Notes: generated from the letters alone by a model not told the origin. A stretch of 64,000 nt of DNA from Clitoria ternatea (GCA_037962975.1 CM075675.1:9372001-9436000), one strand, 5' to 3'; counted from the first letter of the stretch, positions 48,440-60,196 are shown. Numbers and translations: made by a program.

Positions 48440-50588
48440 TTAGAAATAAACGACAAAGGTTTGGAGTGTTGGCGGCGTAAATATCAACATGATCAAACTT
48501 AGTGCGTCAGTGGGCAACATTTAAAATTTCATTTCGAAAGGGAATTCGTGAGGTTTTGACGTTTCAAAAGTTGTTTCAGTAAATCAACAAATATCTAAGA
48601 TATGTGGATTAGTTATTTAAGCGCAAAAATGTGATTTTATATATAGCATGTAGATTATTGAAAAGCATTGTTTTTAATTTAGGAATTTCTGGCCTTGTAA
48701 TCTAGATATCGGAGATTGACTATTTCAAAGCTATAATATGCAATCTAAACCTCATTTCTATATGGATTTGGTCCATTCCAAATCCTATAAGTCTTAAATC
48801 ATGTATATAGCCTATTGGAAACATTCTCAAACATCTAAACATCATAAAATGCAATAAGACCTATCCAGTTCCTAATTATGCATAAAAACTCATTTAAAAT
48901 CACTAACTTTCAAATGTACATCATCAAGCTACTTCCAAATGTTTAATCTCTTTAAATGCCATACATAAACAATCCCTACCAATATTAATCATGCAAAAGC
49001 CTCAAAGCTCCAAATGACATTTCCTGGACATAATGCATCTCATGTAATAATGTGGGATCACCCATGGTCAACCACATAAATATATCAAAATATCGTCACA
49101 AAATCATCATGTACATGAGATCCATATATTCAAAATGCAATCTAGACTTCTAGTGAAGTCATCAGCTACCTAGAATCCACCACATAGAGTATATACATCA
49201 TCAAAATAAGACTATACACAATGATTCAGCCAAGCTATACATCATCTATGTATGTTTATGGATAATAACTCATGTACATGTTTGATGACTCCTCACCAAT
49301 CACCATCTCGATCCAACTCCACTGAAAAGATAACCACAATATAGGGGTGAACATATTATATATCAAAATGACAACTCCTGAATCAGATTCCAACATATCC
49401 AATTCTACATATCACATTAATATAGTTCGTTATCACTTCACATAATTCATAATCCACAATATAATCAACATATCAATTACATCTCATGAGCTATTCAAAG
49501 CTTCAAATCACTCAAACACAATATACAAATACATATGCATGCAGATCCGACTAGTGTAATTGGAATTCTACCTACATAACTCTACTTTGGTCTAGTCCCT
49601 TATGCCCTTCCCGCGTGATATCGGTCACCTCATGACGTCTCGAGACTTAACTCTAGCTCCAATGGTAATCATGGACCCTATCCGTTCATAATCTATGCAT
49701 TTAAGATATAATGCTTCCCCTACTTGGATTCTTATGCTCCAGAAAATCAAAATGCGATTCAAACGCTACCCAAATGCTTTCCGACTACCAATTCCAAATT
49801 CAAGCGATTTCTTAAAATCAATGATAATTACTTTAATGACTCATACGTTATTAAAATTGTTTTCCGAGGCTAAAATGACTTATCCATAATTACTTCATCG
49901 ATTAACGACTTATCGACTTAGGTCATCGACTCTGAAACTTAACTTTGAAAGGATCCCAAACTTTGAAACGTTTTGAAATGATCAACCATCAAGAATTACG
50001 AAGCACTATAGCAACAACGACAGAGTAACCCGACACCCCACAACCGTTCAAGCTGCCCACGTCCAACCAAGCTTCTAAAACGCCTTTAATTTTAAGAAAA
50101 TAGAAGAATTAAAAGGTGAGGTTTAGAAATTTCACAAAGCCAAGAGTTGGGTTCAGCCATTACCTCTAAATTCAACAAATTGAAGCTTCCCCCTTTATGC
50201 TTCCATGGCCGTCACGAGTAAGAGTAAGAGGAGAGGATGGCACAAGAACACAAGCTTCAATTGAGGAAATTAAAAGAAGAAGAAGAGGATGGTAATGATG
50301 GATGGAGTCTCGGAAGAGAAATGGAATAAGTGCCAAGCCTTTCCTTGCATGCACGATGAAACATAGTGAATTGAGAGAGGAAGAATGGAATTGTAAATTG
50401 AAGGTTAATGCAGGTAGGGTATTTTGGTCCATTTGCATGTCTAGTAAATTTTGAAAATCAACCGGGTAACTAACAATTACCCAAAACTTACCCCGATAAA
50501 TCTTAAAAATTAACCTAACCGCTCATGAATAAATTAACACATTTAATTTAATAATAAATTACCCCAAAATTAAATTCGGGATGTTACA
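48440..50588 (-). repeat. Long LTR-like gypsy repeat, minus orientation
   Basis: The minus strand begins at 50588 with TGTAACATCCCGAATTTAAT, a classic legume gypsy LTR start. Near 49320 it contains TTGTGGTTATCTTTTCAGTGGA, which matches the plus strand near 7100. There is no internal coding region or second copy, so it is probably a solo LTR. The 48440 boundary is a guess. Confidence 0.45.
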
Positions 50589-52137
50589 TAATGCTATAAA
50601 TACAACTTATTATAGCCTCTATTTATTCAATTGACTATATATTTTTTTAGTTTTATTGACAAATGAAATTGTATTAAAAAATTACAAACAACTCATATTA
50701 ATTGAGTTACTCCTTCTTGATTTTATTAACTATATATAAAGTTTGATCTTTTAAAACTGTAACTATTAAAATTTATGAAATTTTTTAATGAATTCATACT
50801 AATCCTACTTAATTTGATTAAAACAAGGTACATTTTAGAAACTCATAAATGTATCTCAACAAACCAGACTTTTCAAATTGTATATTTTTCTTTCTTGCTC
50901 TCTTTTAGCGTATAAATCACACCATGGAAAAAGAAAAATAAAATTGAATACTGAGTCACAAAACATGTCTTCTACTGGCGATAAATAGACAACAATAACA
51001 ATAACTTTATGAGGTGTTGCGGGGCTTCTTCTAAATTTGCAAATAAAATAATAAACAAAACTTTATATTAATGAAGAAATAGAGTTTTCTCAAATTTTCT
51101 AAATTATATTTATATAAAAAAATATAAACAGAAAGGGATTACTACCATAGATTTATTCTTTATCAAACAGGAATTTTGGTTTAAAGAAGAGAAATGATAT
51201 GATGAAAAAAAAAGTTCAGAAGTTTGAGAATCAAAATAAAAGATAATTATTATACTTAATTCCTGTTGATTTTAAAATAGAAATGATTTTTTATTTTCAA
51301 ATAATTAAGATGACATATTACATAAAAGTAATTTAATGAATACAAGTTGATATTTAAATAAATTAGCTTAAAATTAATTAAATTAATAAATAAATAAATT
51401 TGAATGGTAAAGTGTATTTATTATATAAATTTCAATTTAAATTTTTTTTATGGTAAATAAATAAAATAAGTTAAATTGTTGATTTATAACAATGATGTGA
51501 TTCTTAATAATAAAAAAAGTTTAAGTGAGTTGGGATGAGGGGTTCGTTAAGGTCATGATATATACCTTAGAAGTATTACATTGATATATTTTTGTAGAGA
51601 GATATTTGAGATATATAGAAAATTATTTAAAGTCTATACTGCGTAATAAATAATTTTAAGTTTTCTAAATTAAAAGGTTTATATTCAAATTAATATATAG
51701 CTAATTATAGAATGAATATAAAATGTTAAGATAATTGTATAAGTTTGTTAAAATTGATATAAATCTAATTATAACCGGTTAATACATAAATATATGTTAC
51801 TTATTGATACTTAAGAGTCATCTATATATCTTGAAAAGATTAATTTTTAATTTTCAATTGAGACATATTTAACTTTACCGATAAAAAAACATATAGCATC
51901 ATCTATTCTTTCATGCTTTTAGCGTGTAAATCACACCATGGAAAAAGAAAACGAAAATCAGAGAAGACTTTGGATAAAGATGTGTAGTCTTGCTTTCATT
52001 TAGCGTATGGAAAAAGAAAACCAAAATTGGAGAAGTCGAGTCAAAATGTGTAGTCTGATACCAGCAAGCCACAAATACAAAATGTATATAGATAATATAT
52101 CCCATGATAAAGATTTTTTATGTTGGAATGAGAGTAT
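50589..52137. other. AT-rich intergenic DNA
   Basis: No gene seen. A short repeat TTTAGCGTATA/GTGTAAATCACACCATGGAAAAAGAAAA occurs at about 50906-50938 and 51920-51950, with a third partial copy at about 52002-52022. Confidence 0.4.
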
Positions 52138-52146
52138 TAAATTTAA

Positions 52147-52384
52147 GAGTGTTTCTAATGAACCCTTTAAAAATGAGGGGTTTTACAACCTTTAACAGGC
52201 TATCCATTTTTTAAAAAGACATATGGACTATTTTTACGCATAATATATATATTTTAATAATTTTAACTTTTTAAAATTGTAAATTAACCTCTTCCTTCCT
52301 TTTTATCATTTCCTGTACCTCCCCCTACTAACTTCCCTCACAAAGACTCTACACTGCAACCTTTCCTCTTCAACCTTTAGAACC
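52147..52384 (+). repeat. Left terminal inverted repeat of the gene-capturing MULE
   Basis: It pairs with the complement of 52942-53183, with small indels near 52185-52200. Confidence 0.85.
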
Positions 52385-52941
52385 TGATATGATCCGACCA
52401 AAAAAGCCCCAAATACTGGTCAGGGAAACAAAGAGAGAAACATCAGAGTAACCAAGGGCCAACCTGATTTGGCCCATATTGTTCATAACAGCCAAACCCG
52501 TTCCAACCCCACACAGAAACGACACAAACAAGATCCAAAAATCCAATGTCTTTAGCGCTTCCCATATCGTGTGCTCTTCCACCACCGCTGGTCCACTCTT
52601 TACCGTCATCGTCACCGCCGCCGACGCCTCCTCATCCGCGACAGATTTCCTCATTCTCTTGTTGTGTCCTCCTCATCGGCACGAACCTGAAAGCCAATAG
52701 GTAAACGGTGACGACGACGACAACGCCATTAGAGAAGCAAAAATAACTAGTCTCTTCCTTGTCTTGTTCGGCGGTAGAGTTTTCTGGAAGAATTTCCCGG
52801 AGGAAAAAGATTCCGGCGAGGCAAACAACGAATGGAACTAGGGAGAACATGACGAGGAGGGAAGTAGGGTCGTCAACGAAGAGAGCGGTGGGAGGAACAA
52901 CGAATGGAGTATTGGAAAGGGTGTAGTAATCTTTCAGAGAC
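52385..52941 (-). pseudogene. Captured fragment of a nodulin-like / NFD4-type MFS transporter
   Basis: On the minus strand, TPFVVPPTALFVDDPTSLL leads into VPFVVCLAGIFFLREI. A short variable stretch follows, then in another frame EEHTIWEALKTLDFWILF, VSFLCGVGTGLAVMNNMG, LALGYSDVSLFVSLTSIWGF and FGRIISG. These are the middle and later membrane helices of the plant nodulin-like/NUCLEAR FUSION DEFECTIVE 4-like major facilitator family. Only ~180 of the usual ~550-600 residues are present, both ends stop at the inverted repeats, and one frameshift lies near 52640-52655. It is a transduplicated gene piece, not a working transporter. Confidence 0.85.
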
Positions 52942-53183
52942 GGCTTCTGAAGGCTGAAGAGGAAAGGTTGTAGTGTGGAGTCTTTGTGTGGGAAGTTAGT
53001 AGAGGGAGGTACAAGAAATGATAAAGAAGAAAGAAGGGGTTAATTTACAATTTTAAAAAGTTAAAATTGTTAAAATATATAACATATTATGTGTAAAAAT
53101 AGTCCACACGTCTTTTAAAAAAGTGGACAACATGTTAAGTGTTCCAAAACCCCTCATTTCTGAAAGGTTCAGTAGAAACACTC
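52942..53183 (-). repeat. Right terminal inverted repeat of the gene-capturing MULE
   Basis: Reverse complement of 52147-52384. The outer end is AGAAACACTC. Confidence 0.85.
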
Positions 53184-53501
53184 TAAATTTAAATTATTAG
53201 ATTTTATTATGGATGATCAAAATTAAGATATATTAGTCATGTAAATTTTTAAAAAGCTATTAAATAATTATGAGGGTACCTCACAGTACCCCTTCATCCT
53301 TTTATTTTAGTAGATAATAATTCTCCATTACCACACCAGAAGCGCGGTTATCTCCTTTACTAGACTTGGGTCTGAATTCCTCTTTTTCCCTTTTACTTCA
53401 CTATTGGGTTTCTGGTAATCCTAATTCTTGTCATGAACAAATTATATGATTTTAATTTTTTTAATTATAACCTAAATTTATTGTTATCACTACGTAATGC
53501 T

Positions 53502-53512
<11 letters not shown>

Positions 53513-53564
<52 letters not shown>
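53513..53564. repeat. (AT)n microsatellite
   Basis: About 26 uninterrupted AT units following a CTCTCTCTC run. Likely length-polymorphic. Confidence 0.9.
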
Positions 53565-53568
<4 letters not shown>

Positions 53569-54310
53569 CGTCTTATGTTTCTTTATTAGTTATAATATTA
53601 GTCTTATGAAATGAATCAATTTTAGTGTCATCCCAATACATGACGACATATATTTTTAGAGGTTAAACAGCTACAAATTAAATGGGTGTCACCGAAAATC
53701 ATGGTTCCTAATCATTAAAACCCAGAAAGTGATTTGCACAAATAAATTATATTATACAAACTACAATAAATATTATTTGTAACTATATATAATACTTATA
53801 TACTGAAACAAACATTACTAATATATATTCTTAAAATATATTATATATTATATTATATATATCAAACAAATTATATACACAAACTAAATTAAATAATATG
53901 TTACTCACATATTATATACTATACATGTATATAAATATCACATATATATATTATTCATTTTAATTTATATTAAATATATGAATACATAATACTTTTAATA
54001 CATTCCATATATTATTTTTAATGTATAATAGTTTGAATATATTAAATTGTATAATTAATATACATAATTTATATATTTAATATATTAAATTGTATAATAT
54101 ATAATATTTATGTATTATACATATTAAATATAAATATATGTTATACTTATTTTAATTTATATTAAATATAAATATATAAAATAATTTTAATATAAAAGTA
54201 TTTAATAGTTTGATTGATAATATGTATTTCGAATCCTAACGGGGTGGGGTAAACCATCACTCTCTCAATAAAAAGGTGTGTCACTTGGGGAATTGCTCGA
54301 GTCTCCCTCT
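53565..54310. other. Extremely AT-rich DNA
   Basis: 53810-54190 is almost wholly A and T, with repeated AATATATAA and TTAATTTATATTAAATATA words. No gene. Confidence 0.5.
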
Positions 54311-54319
54311 ATTTTTCCA

Positions 54320-55420
54320 GGCTCTTTTTTAAAAATGGAGCGTTTTTTTAAAATATTTTAGAGTTTGGTGTAGTTAACAAAATATTTTTGTGTCTGGGGT
54401 GAAAAACATCCCATCACTGATTATATTTCGCATATTGAGAATAAGAAATGTCAGAGACATGCATTTTGCAGATTTCATGGACGAAATGGTGCAGATTTTG
54501 CCATGTGTCAGCTCCTAATGTATTTCTTCTAATGAGAAAGAGAAACCCCAGTCAATGTCACATCAGTCAGCCATTTCGCCTAGTGAGAAGAAGAAATACA
54601 GGTCAATGTCTTTTCATTAGACAACCATACGAAATGTCAGTAAAAAAAATATAAAAATAAATATAAAATATAATTTCTTTAATAAAGTTTTCATAAAAAT
54701 AATATTAAAAAAATATAAATAAACGATTTTGAAAATTAAAGTAACTACAAATTTTTAAAGTTGTATTTAAAATTAATTTAATAACAGTTATTTTTAACAA
54801 AATTCATTAAAATTTTATTTTAGAAAAATTTAAATTACCAACCCCATCACATTAAAATTTAAATTGCATTTTTAGTGTTATATTATTTAATGTTATTTGT
54901 ATATCTCAAGTTAAAAAATTGGTATATTTATTTTGAATTTAATTTTTTATTTCAATTTTATAAAAAATTAATTTTTTAATAGTTTAAGTTGGTGCAATGT
55001 GACAGTGTTGGTAATATAACACTATATTTATAAATATTATTTTTTATGAAAACTTTATTAAAAAAATTATATTTTATATTTATTTTTATATTTTTTTTAC
55101 TGACATTTCACATGGTTGTCCAATGAAAAGACATTGACCTGTATTTCTTCTTCTCACTAGGCGAAATGGCTGACTGACGTGACATTGACCGGGGTTTCTC
55201 CTTTTCATTAGGAGAAATACATCAGGAGCTGACACATGGCAAAATCTGCACAATTTCGTCCATGGAATCTGCGAAATGCATGTCTCTGACATTTCTTATT
55301 CTCACTATGCGAAATATAATCAGTGATGGGATGTTTTTCACCCCATACACAAAAATATTTTGTTAACTATACCAAACCATAAAATATTTTAAAAAAAGGC
55401 TCCATTTTTAAAAAAAAGCC
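54320..55420. mobile_element. Non-autonomous Mutator-like element with ~395-bp inverted repeats
   Basis: Arms 54320-54713 and 55027-55420 are near-perfect inverted copies. Both start GGCT(C/T)TTTTTTAAAAATGG and contain GTTAACAAAATATTTTTGTG, ATCCCATCACTGATTATATT and GCAGATTTTGCCATGTGTCA. The 9-bp target duplication ATTTTTCCA is perfect (54311-54319, 55421-55429). The ~310-bp centre is AT-rich and non-coding. A read-through transcript would fold into a very long hairpin. The matching 68-residue ORFs in the two arms are mirror images of one sequence, not genes. Confidence 0.88.
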
Positions 55421-55581
55421 ATTTTTCCAAACCTTATCCAATGAGTTTCTCAAAATAATTGAATTTTATTTTCTATTTGTTTATAAAAAAATTATCAAAT
55501 ACATTAAAAATGAGGAAAAGATAATTTAATTTACATTGGAATAAAAAAGGCTTTTGGTGGAAAAAAGGTAAAGAAAGGTTG

Positions 55582-55589
55582 TATAAATA
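55582..55589 (+). promoter_or_regulatory. TATA box of the LRR receptor-like gene
   Basis: TATAAATA, 53 bases before the ATG. This implies a very short 5' UTR. It lies only 162 bp from the end of the Mutator-like element, so the upstream promoter must include or abut transposon sequence. Confidence 0.6.
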
Positions 55590-55641
55590 ATAGAAAGATG
55601 TTTGATAAGCAAAAGCAAAAGCAAGCACAGGTTGTATAACT

Positions 55642-58600
55642 ATGGACTCTTCCATCGTTACAGTTACTGTTATTCTCCTTTGCTGCCTTACCTTAATAAC
55701 GTTAACTTTCCACAATTGCATGGCATCCTCTGGGATTGTTTGCATCCCAAGTGAGCGTGAAACTCTTTTGAAGTTTAAGCATTCTCTCAAAGACCCTTCA
55801 AATACACTCTCTTCTTGGAATGCAACTGCCCACGCCAATTGTTGTGAATGGCTCGGTGTCGTATGCAATACCGTAACTGCCCACGTTGAACAACTTCATC
55901 TCAACGCTTCACACGACTCTACTTTCAATACCTATGAATTGTATGAAGCTTATGAGAGGTCGAGGTTCCGTGGACACATAAATCCTTGTTTGGTTGATTT
56001 GAAGCATTTGCATTACTTGGATTTGAGTGGCAATGATTTTGAAGGTACACCTATTCCTACTTTCCTTGGGGCAATCACTTCCTTAACTTACCTCAATCTC
56101 TCTCACGCTGGATTCAGTGGGAACATTCCTCATCAGATTGGGAATCTCTCCAATTTGTTGTATCTTGACTTGGGAAGAAATTACTTCCTTAGTGGAGAAA
56201 TCCCTTACCAAATTGGAAACCTCACGAATTTGCTCCATCTTGATATAGGAATAGATTATTATGATTATGATTATGATTATGGTGCAGTGCGATTGTTTGC
56301 CAAAACTCTTGAGTGGCTTCCTGCTCTTTCTTCCTTGGAATATCTTGATATGGAAAATGTGAACCTATCCAATTCAATTGATTGGCTTGAGGTTACGCAT
56401 ACACTTCCCTCTTTGGTTGAGTTACGCTTGTCAAGTTGTCCTCTCCGTTATTATAATCTTCCATCCTCTGTTAACTTTTCATCTCTACTCACTCTTCATC
56501 TTTCTTATAGTTATCACCTTGGGACTTCTTTCTTCCCAGACTGGATATTTGGACTCACAAACCTTGTTTCTCTTCAATTAGTTTATAATAATATCCAAGG
56601 TCCTATTCCTGATGGTATTCAAAACCTCACATTTCTTCAAAATCTTGACTTGTCTCAGAATTCATTCTCATCTTTTATACCCGATGGGCTATACACTCTT
56701 CATCATCTCAAGTTCTTGAACCTAGCATACAACAACTTGCGTGGAAATTTTTCTCATGCCATGGGAAATTTGACTTCTTTAGTTGAACTTGATTTTTCTT
56801 ACAATCAGCTTGAAGGAAAAATTCCAACTTCTTTGGGTAATATCTGCAACTTAAGGAAACTTCATCTCTCAAATCTCAAACTCAACCAACAAGTTAATGA
56901 AATTTTAGAAATTCTGACTCCATGTATTTCATATGGACTCACGAGCCTTGCTCTCGACGCTTCTAAAATTTCAGGGAATTTTACTGATCAAATTGGGTTG
57001 CTTGAAAATGTTATATCTTTGGATTTTTCCTACAACTCAATTCATGGTTCACTTCCTACTGCATTTGGAAAACTTTCATCCTTAACATACCTTCATCTAT
57101 CCCAAAATCAGTTAGATGGAAATCCATTTAAAAGCCTGAAGTCACTCTCTGAACTGTCAACTCTTTGGATTGATGAAAATCTATTTCAAGGAGTTATCAA
57201 TGAAGATGATCTTGCAAATATGACAAGCTTGACGTCCATTTCTTTATCAAGGAACAACCTCACTTTAAAAGTGGATCCGAATTGGCATCCTACTTTTCAG
57301 CTTTCTGTTTTGTTTATGAGGGGGTGTCAATTAGGTCCAAATTTTCCATCATGGATTCGGCAACAAAAAGATCTCACAGATTTGGATATGTCTAACACTG
57401 GGATTTCAGACTCTATCCCCACTTGGTTTTGGGAACCATTTTCCCAAGCTTCTTATTTGAGCCTCTCTCATAATCATATCCATGGAGAGCCTTCAAATAC
57501 ATTAAAGAGTCCAATCTCGATCGCTTCTGTTGATCTAAGTTCAAATCACATGTATGGAAAATTGCCTTATCTTTCTCAAGATGTGTACGCGATAGATCTT
57601 TCAAGCAATACATTCTCTGGATCCATGAATGATTTCTTATGCAATGAAAAATACAAGCCGATGCACTTAGAATTTTTGAATCTTGGATCAAATAATTTAT
57701 CTGGAAAAATACCGGACTGTTGGACAGCATGGCCAAATCTAGTGGACATAAATTTACAAAGCAATTACCTAGTTGGGAACTTTCCCCCATCCGTGGGTTC
57801 TCTAGTTTGGTTAGAGTCTTTGCAAATTCGTAACAACACATTCTCTGGAATATTTCCTCTTGGCTTGAAGAACAATTCTAAGTTAATATCCTTGGACCTT
57901 GGGGAAAATAGATTTACTGGAAGTATTCCAGAATGGGTCGGAGAAAAGCTCTTAAACTTGAAAATTCTTCGTATTCGATCAAACAACTTTTGGGGTCACA
58001 TTCCTAAGCAATTATGTGATATGAGTTGTCTACAAGTACTGGACCTTGCACAAAACAACCTGTCTGGCAACATACCTGATTGTTTCAACCACTTGAATGC
58101 CATGACACTGAAGAACAAAAGTAAGAATTCATTTATCCGTACGGATTATATTCCTATCTATGATGATGAATATAGTATAGTCAGTGAGTTCCTTTGGCTG
58201 AAAGGAAGAGGTGACGAGTACAGAAACATTCTGGGTTTGGTAACCAGCATTGATCTTTCAGGTAACAAATTATCAGGAGAAATACCCAGAGAAATCACAA
58301 ATTTAGACGGGTTGAATTTTTTTAACTTGTCCCACAATCAATTAACTGGTCAAATTCCCCCAAGTGTTGGCACTATGATAACATTGCAGGCAATTGATTT
58401 CTCAAGGAATCAACTTTCTGGTGAAATTCCTCCAACCATGTCAAACTTGACCTTTCTTAGTATGCTTGACTTGTCATATAATCATCTGAAGGGAAAAGTT
58501 CCAACTGGCACTCAATTGCAATCCTTTGGGCCATCCAGCTTTGTCGGCAACAATCTGTGTGGCCCGCCGCTGCCCATCAACTGCAGTTCCAATTGGAAAT

Positions 58601-58794
58601 TTCATAACGATGATCTCAATGGTAAAGAGAGGGACGGGCATCAAGTGAATTGGGGTTTTTTTGTTAGTATGGCAATTGGATTTGTTGTGGGATTTTGGGT
58701 AGTAGTTGCTCCTCTGTTCATGTATAGATCATGGTGGCACACTTATTTTCGTTTCCTTGAGGACATGTGGTTCAAACTGCATTCCTTTTTGTAA
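55642..58794 (+). CDS. LRR receptor-like protein (RLP), EIX/Cf-type
   Basis: A single-exon ORF of 1050 residues, complete and undamaged. It has a signal peptide (1 to ~28, hydrophobic VTVILLCCLTLITL) and an LRRNT_2 cap (CIPSERETLLKFKHSL, NCCEWLGVVCN). A long array of roughly 28-30 extracellular LRRs of the LxxLxxLxLxxNxLxGxIP type follows, with an island before the last repeats (around 825-860). Then come a Cys-pair cap (NNLCGPPLPINC), a juxtamembrane stretch, one membrane helix (~1005-1027, GFFVSMAIGFVVGFWVVVAP) and a short basic/aromatic cytoplasmic tail without kinase. Such proteins sit in the plasma membrane, bind microbial or developmental ligands and signal through partner kinases such as SOBIR1/BAK1. 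A TATGAT microsatellite encodes DYDYDYDY near residues 207-214 in the second LRR group. The ligand cannot be inferred. Confidence 0.95.
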   Translation: MDSSIVTVTVILLCCLTLITLTFHNCMASSGIVCIPSERETLLKFKHSLKDPSNTLSSWNATAHANCCEWLGVVCNTVTAHVEQLHLNASHDSTFNTYELYEAYERSRFRGHINPCLVDLKHLHYLDLSGNDFEGTPIPTFLGAITSLTYLNLSHAGFSGNIPHQIGNLSNLLYLDLGRNYFLSGEIPYQIGNLTNLLHLDIGIDYYDYDYDYGAVRLFAKTLEWLPALSSLEYLDMENVNLSNSIDWLEVTHTLPSLVELRLSSCPLRYYNLPSSVNFSSLLTLHLSYSYHLGTSFFPDWIFGLTNLVSLQLVYNNIQGPIPDGIQNLTFLQNLDLSQNSFSSFIPDGLYTLHHLKFLNLAYNNLRGNFSHAMGNLTSLVELDFSYNQLEGKIPTSLGNICNLRKLHLSNLKLNQQVNEILEILTPCISYGLTSLALDASKISGNFTDQIGLLENVISLDFSYNSIHGSLPTAFGKLSSLTYLHLSQNQLDGNPFKSLKSLSELSTLWIDENLFQGVINEDDLANMTSLTSISLSRNNLTLKVDPNWHPTFQLSVLFMRGCQLGPNFPSWIRQQKDLTDLDMSNTGISDSIPTWFWEPFSQASYLSLSHNHIHGEPSNTLKSPISIASVDLSSNHMYGKLPYLSQDVYAIDLSSNTFSGSMNDFLCNEKYKPMHLEFLNLGSNNLSGKIPDCWTAWPNLVDINLQSNYLVGNFPPSVGSLVWLESLQIRNNTFSGIFPLGLKNNSKLISLDLGENRFTGSIPEWVGEKLLNLKILRIRSNNFWGHIPKQLCDMSCLQVLDLAQNNLSGNIPDCFNHLNAMTLKNKSKNSFIRTDYIPIYDDEYSIVSEFLWLKGRGDEYRNILGLVTSIDLSGNKLSGEIPREITNLDGLNFFNLSHNQLTGQIPPSVGTMITLQAIDFSRNQLSGEIPPTMSNLTFLSMLDLSYNHLKGKVPTGTQLQSFGPSSFVGNNLCGPPLPINCSSNWKFHNDDLNGKERDGHQVNWGFFVSMAIGFVVGFWVVVAPLFMYRSWWHTYFRFLEDMWFKLHSFL

Positions 58795-58823
58795 TGTAAT
58801 TATTTCTATTTTATGCTGTGGGA

Positions 58824-58829
58824 AATAAA
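58824..58829 (+). terminator. Poly(A) signal of the RLP gene
   Basis: AATAAA 30 bases after the stop codon, in a T-rich 3' region. Confidence 0.55.
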
Positions 58830-59888
58830 ATTGTCATACAACAATGACGTTATGGATTAGCACTATATATATTGCCCCATTGATCAATCTTGGTGGCCCT
58901 TCCTATCTTCATCTTGACAACTTGTTTCTTTGTCTAATTTGTTTCTTTCCAATTTGATTGATAGCCCTGTGTAAATTGTTTGAGGTGTCCAACATGAGGA
59001 GTTGAGCACTGAAGACAAATCACACGAAAACTGAGAACATCTTGAAAGGAAATAAACAAAGGCTCAAATCTAAAAAATTTGATTCTCTTCACTGAATGAT
59101 TAAAGAAGACTAGCTAAATAATTTTCTAACTCAACTAACTGAATTGAATTGTTAGAAGCTAACGGAACTGAATCTGAATTGAGCTTCATCAACAAATAAA
59201 TTCTGGCCCATTTTGTATTTGAATTAAGATTGGTGGGTTGTATTTTCATGTTGTAAAAGATCAAATGGATATAGTTTTTGAAATAGTTAGCACTCTCAGT
59301 AAAAAGTGTTAGAAAATTGATATATTTTAAAAGTTTTTTAACCCACATTGCTTGGTTCTCACTTCTTTAAAGGCTTTATATATAAACTTAGAATTTCAAG
59401 TGGTAAACAAGGTAGAAAGGTGAGCTTGTACCCAAATGAGTTTGGGTTGAAATATTGGTTTTGTGTGTGTATGTCATTAATTGAGGCATTTAATTTTAGA
59501 ATATTATGCTTTATATTTGAAAGGAAAATATCTTACAATAATTCTGATTATACCTGTTTAGGGTTTAGGATTAATTTTTATATTAAAAAATTAAATTACA
59601 GTTTAGTTAGGTTGTTATATATTTTTAATTAAATATTATGAAATAAATATACTAAATGAATAGTTATTATTTAATAAAATGTTATTATATAAAATAGTAA
59701 AAATTGTTATTATTTAATATAATCAAATTGTTATTATTTTAGAATAAAACATAAAACTATTTACCCTTTTTTTCTAAAAAATTTATAATTTATTAATTTT
59801 TATTTTGTATACTTAATATAAAACCTACTATTTTAAAAGAAATACTTAGGTGTTAAAATCTTTAGTTTTAAACTTAGCTTAAAAATAA
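58830..59888. other. AT-rich intergenic DNA
   Basis: No gene. Short ORFs only. From 59560 to 59880 the DNA is nearly pure A/T. Confidence 0.45.
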
Positions 59889-60196
59889 GAGTAAACACTC
59901 CAGTTAGTCTCTGACCTCCACAGAGTCGGACACTTAGGTCCTCCAGTTAATAAGTGAGTCCCGTTAGTCCTCCACGCCCGTCAACGTCGAACAAATAGAT
60001 CCCTGTCGTTAATGAAGTGTTAACGTCCGTGAGTTTCAGCTGACGTGGATCGTTAAATTCCAACAGGGATGCCACGTCAGAGTCGACAGGGATCTATTTG
60101 TCCGATGATGACAAAGGACTAACGGGACTCACTTATTAACTTGAGGACCTAAATGTCCAACTCTGCTGGGTCAGGGACTAACTGAAGTGTTTACTC
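59889..60196. mobile_element. MITE-like element with ~100-bp inverted repeats
   Basis: The two ends both read inward GAGTAAACACT(C/T)CAGTTAG. Close inverted similarity continues through TTAGGTCCTC, GTTAATAAGTGAGTCCCGTT and AATAGATCCCTGTCG. It is GC-richer than its flanks and non-coding. I could not find a target duplication. Confidence 0.8.

Larger units (their letters stand above)
52147..53183. mobile_element. Mutator-like element (Pack-MULE type) with captured MFS gene fragment
   Basis: Long terminal inverted repeats of about 240 bp (52147-52384 and 52942-53183) begin GAGTGTTTCTA and match closely through ATGAGGGGTTTT, GGACTATTTTTAC, AATTTTAACTTTTTAAAATTGTAAATTAACC and CAACCTTTCCTCTTCA. 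They are flanked by TTAATTTAA (52138-52146) and TAAATTTAA (53184-53192), a 9-bp target duplication with one mismatch, as made by Mutator-type transposases. The 557-bp interior encodes no transposase but a piece of a host transporter gene. Confidence 0.85.

Noticed and set aside
50172..50438. 88-residue ORF on the minus strand
   Set aside because: It lies in a long LTR-like repeat and has no domain.
54448..55292. Two nearly identical 68-residue ORFs on opposite strands
   Set aside because: They are the same sequence read in the two arms of the inverted-repeat transposon and have no known motif.
57413..57986. ORFs antisense to the LRR gene
   Set aside because: Shadows of the repetitive LRR coding sequence.
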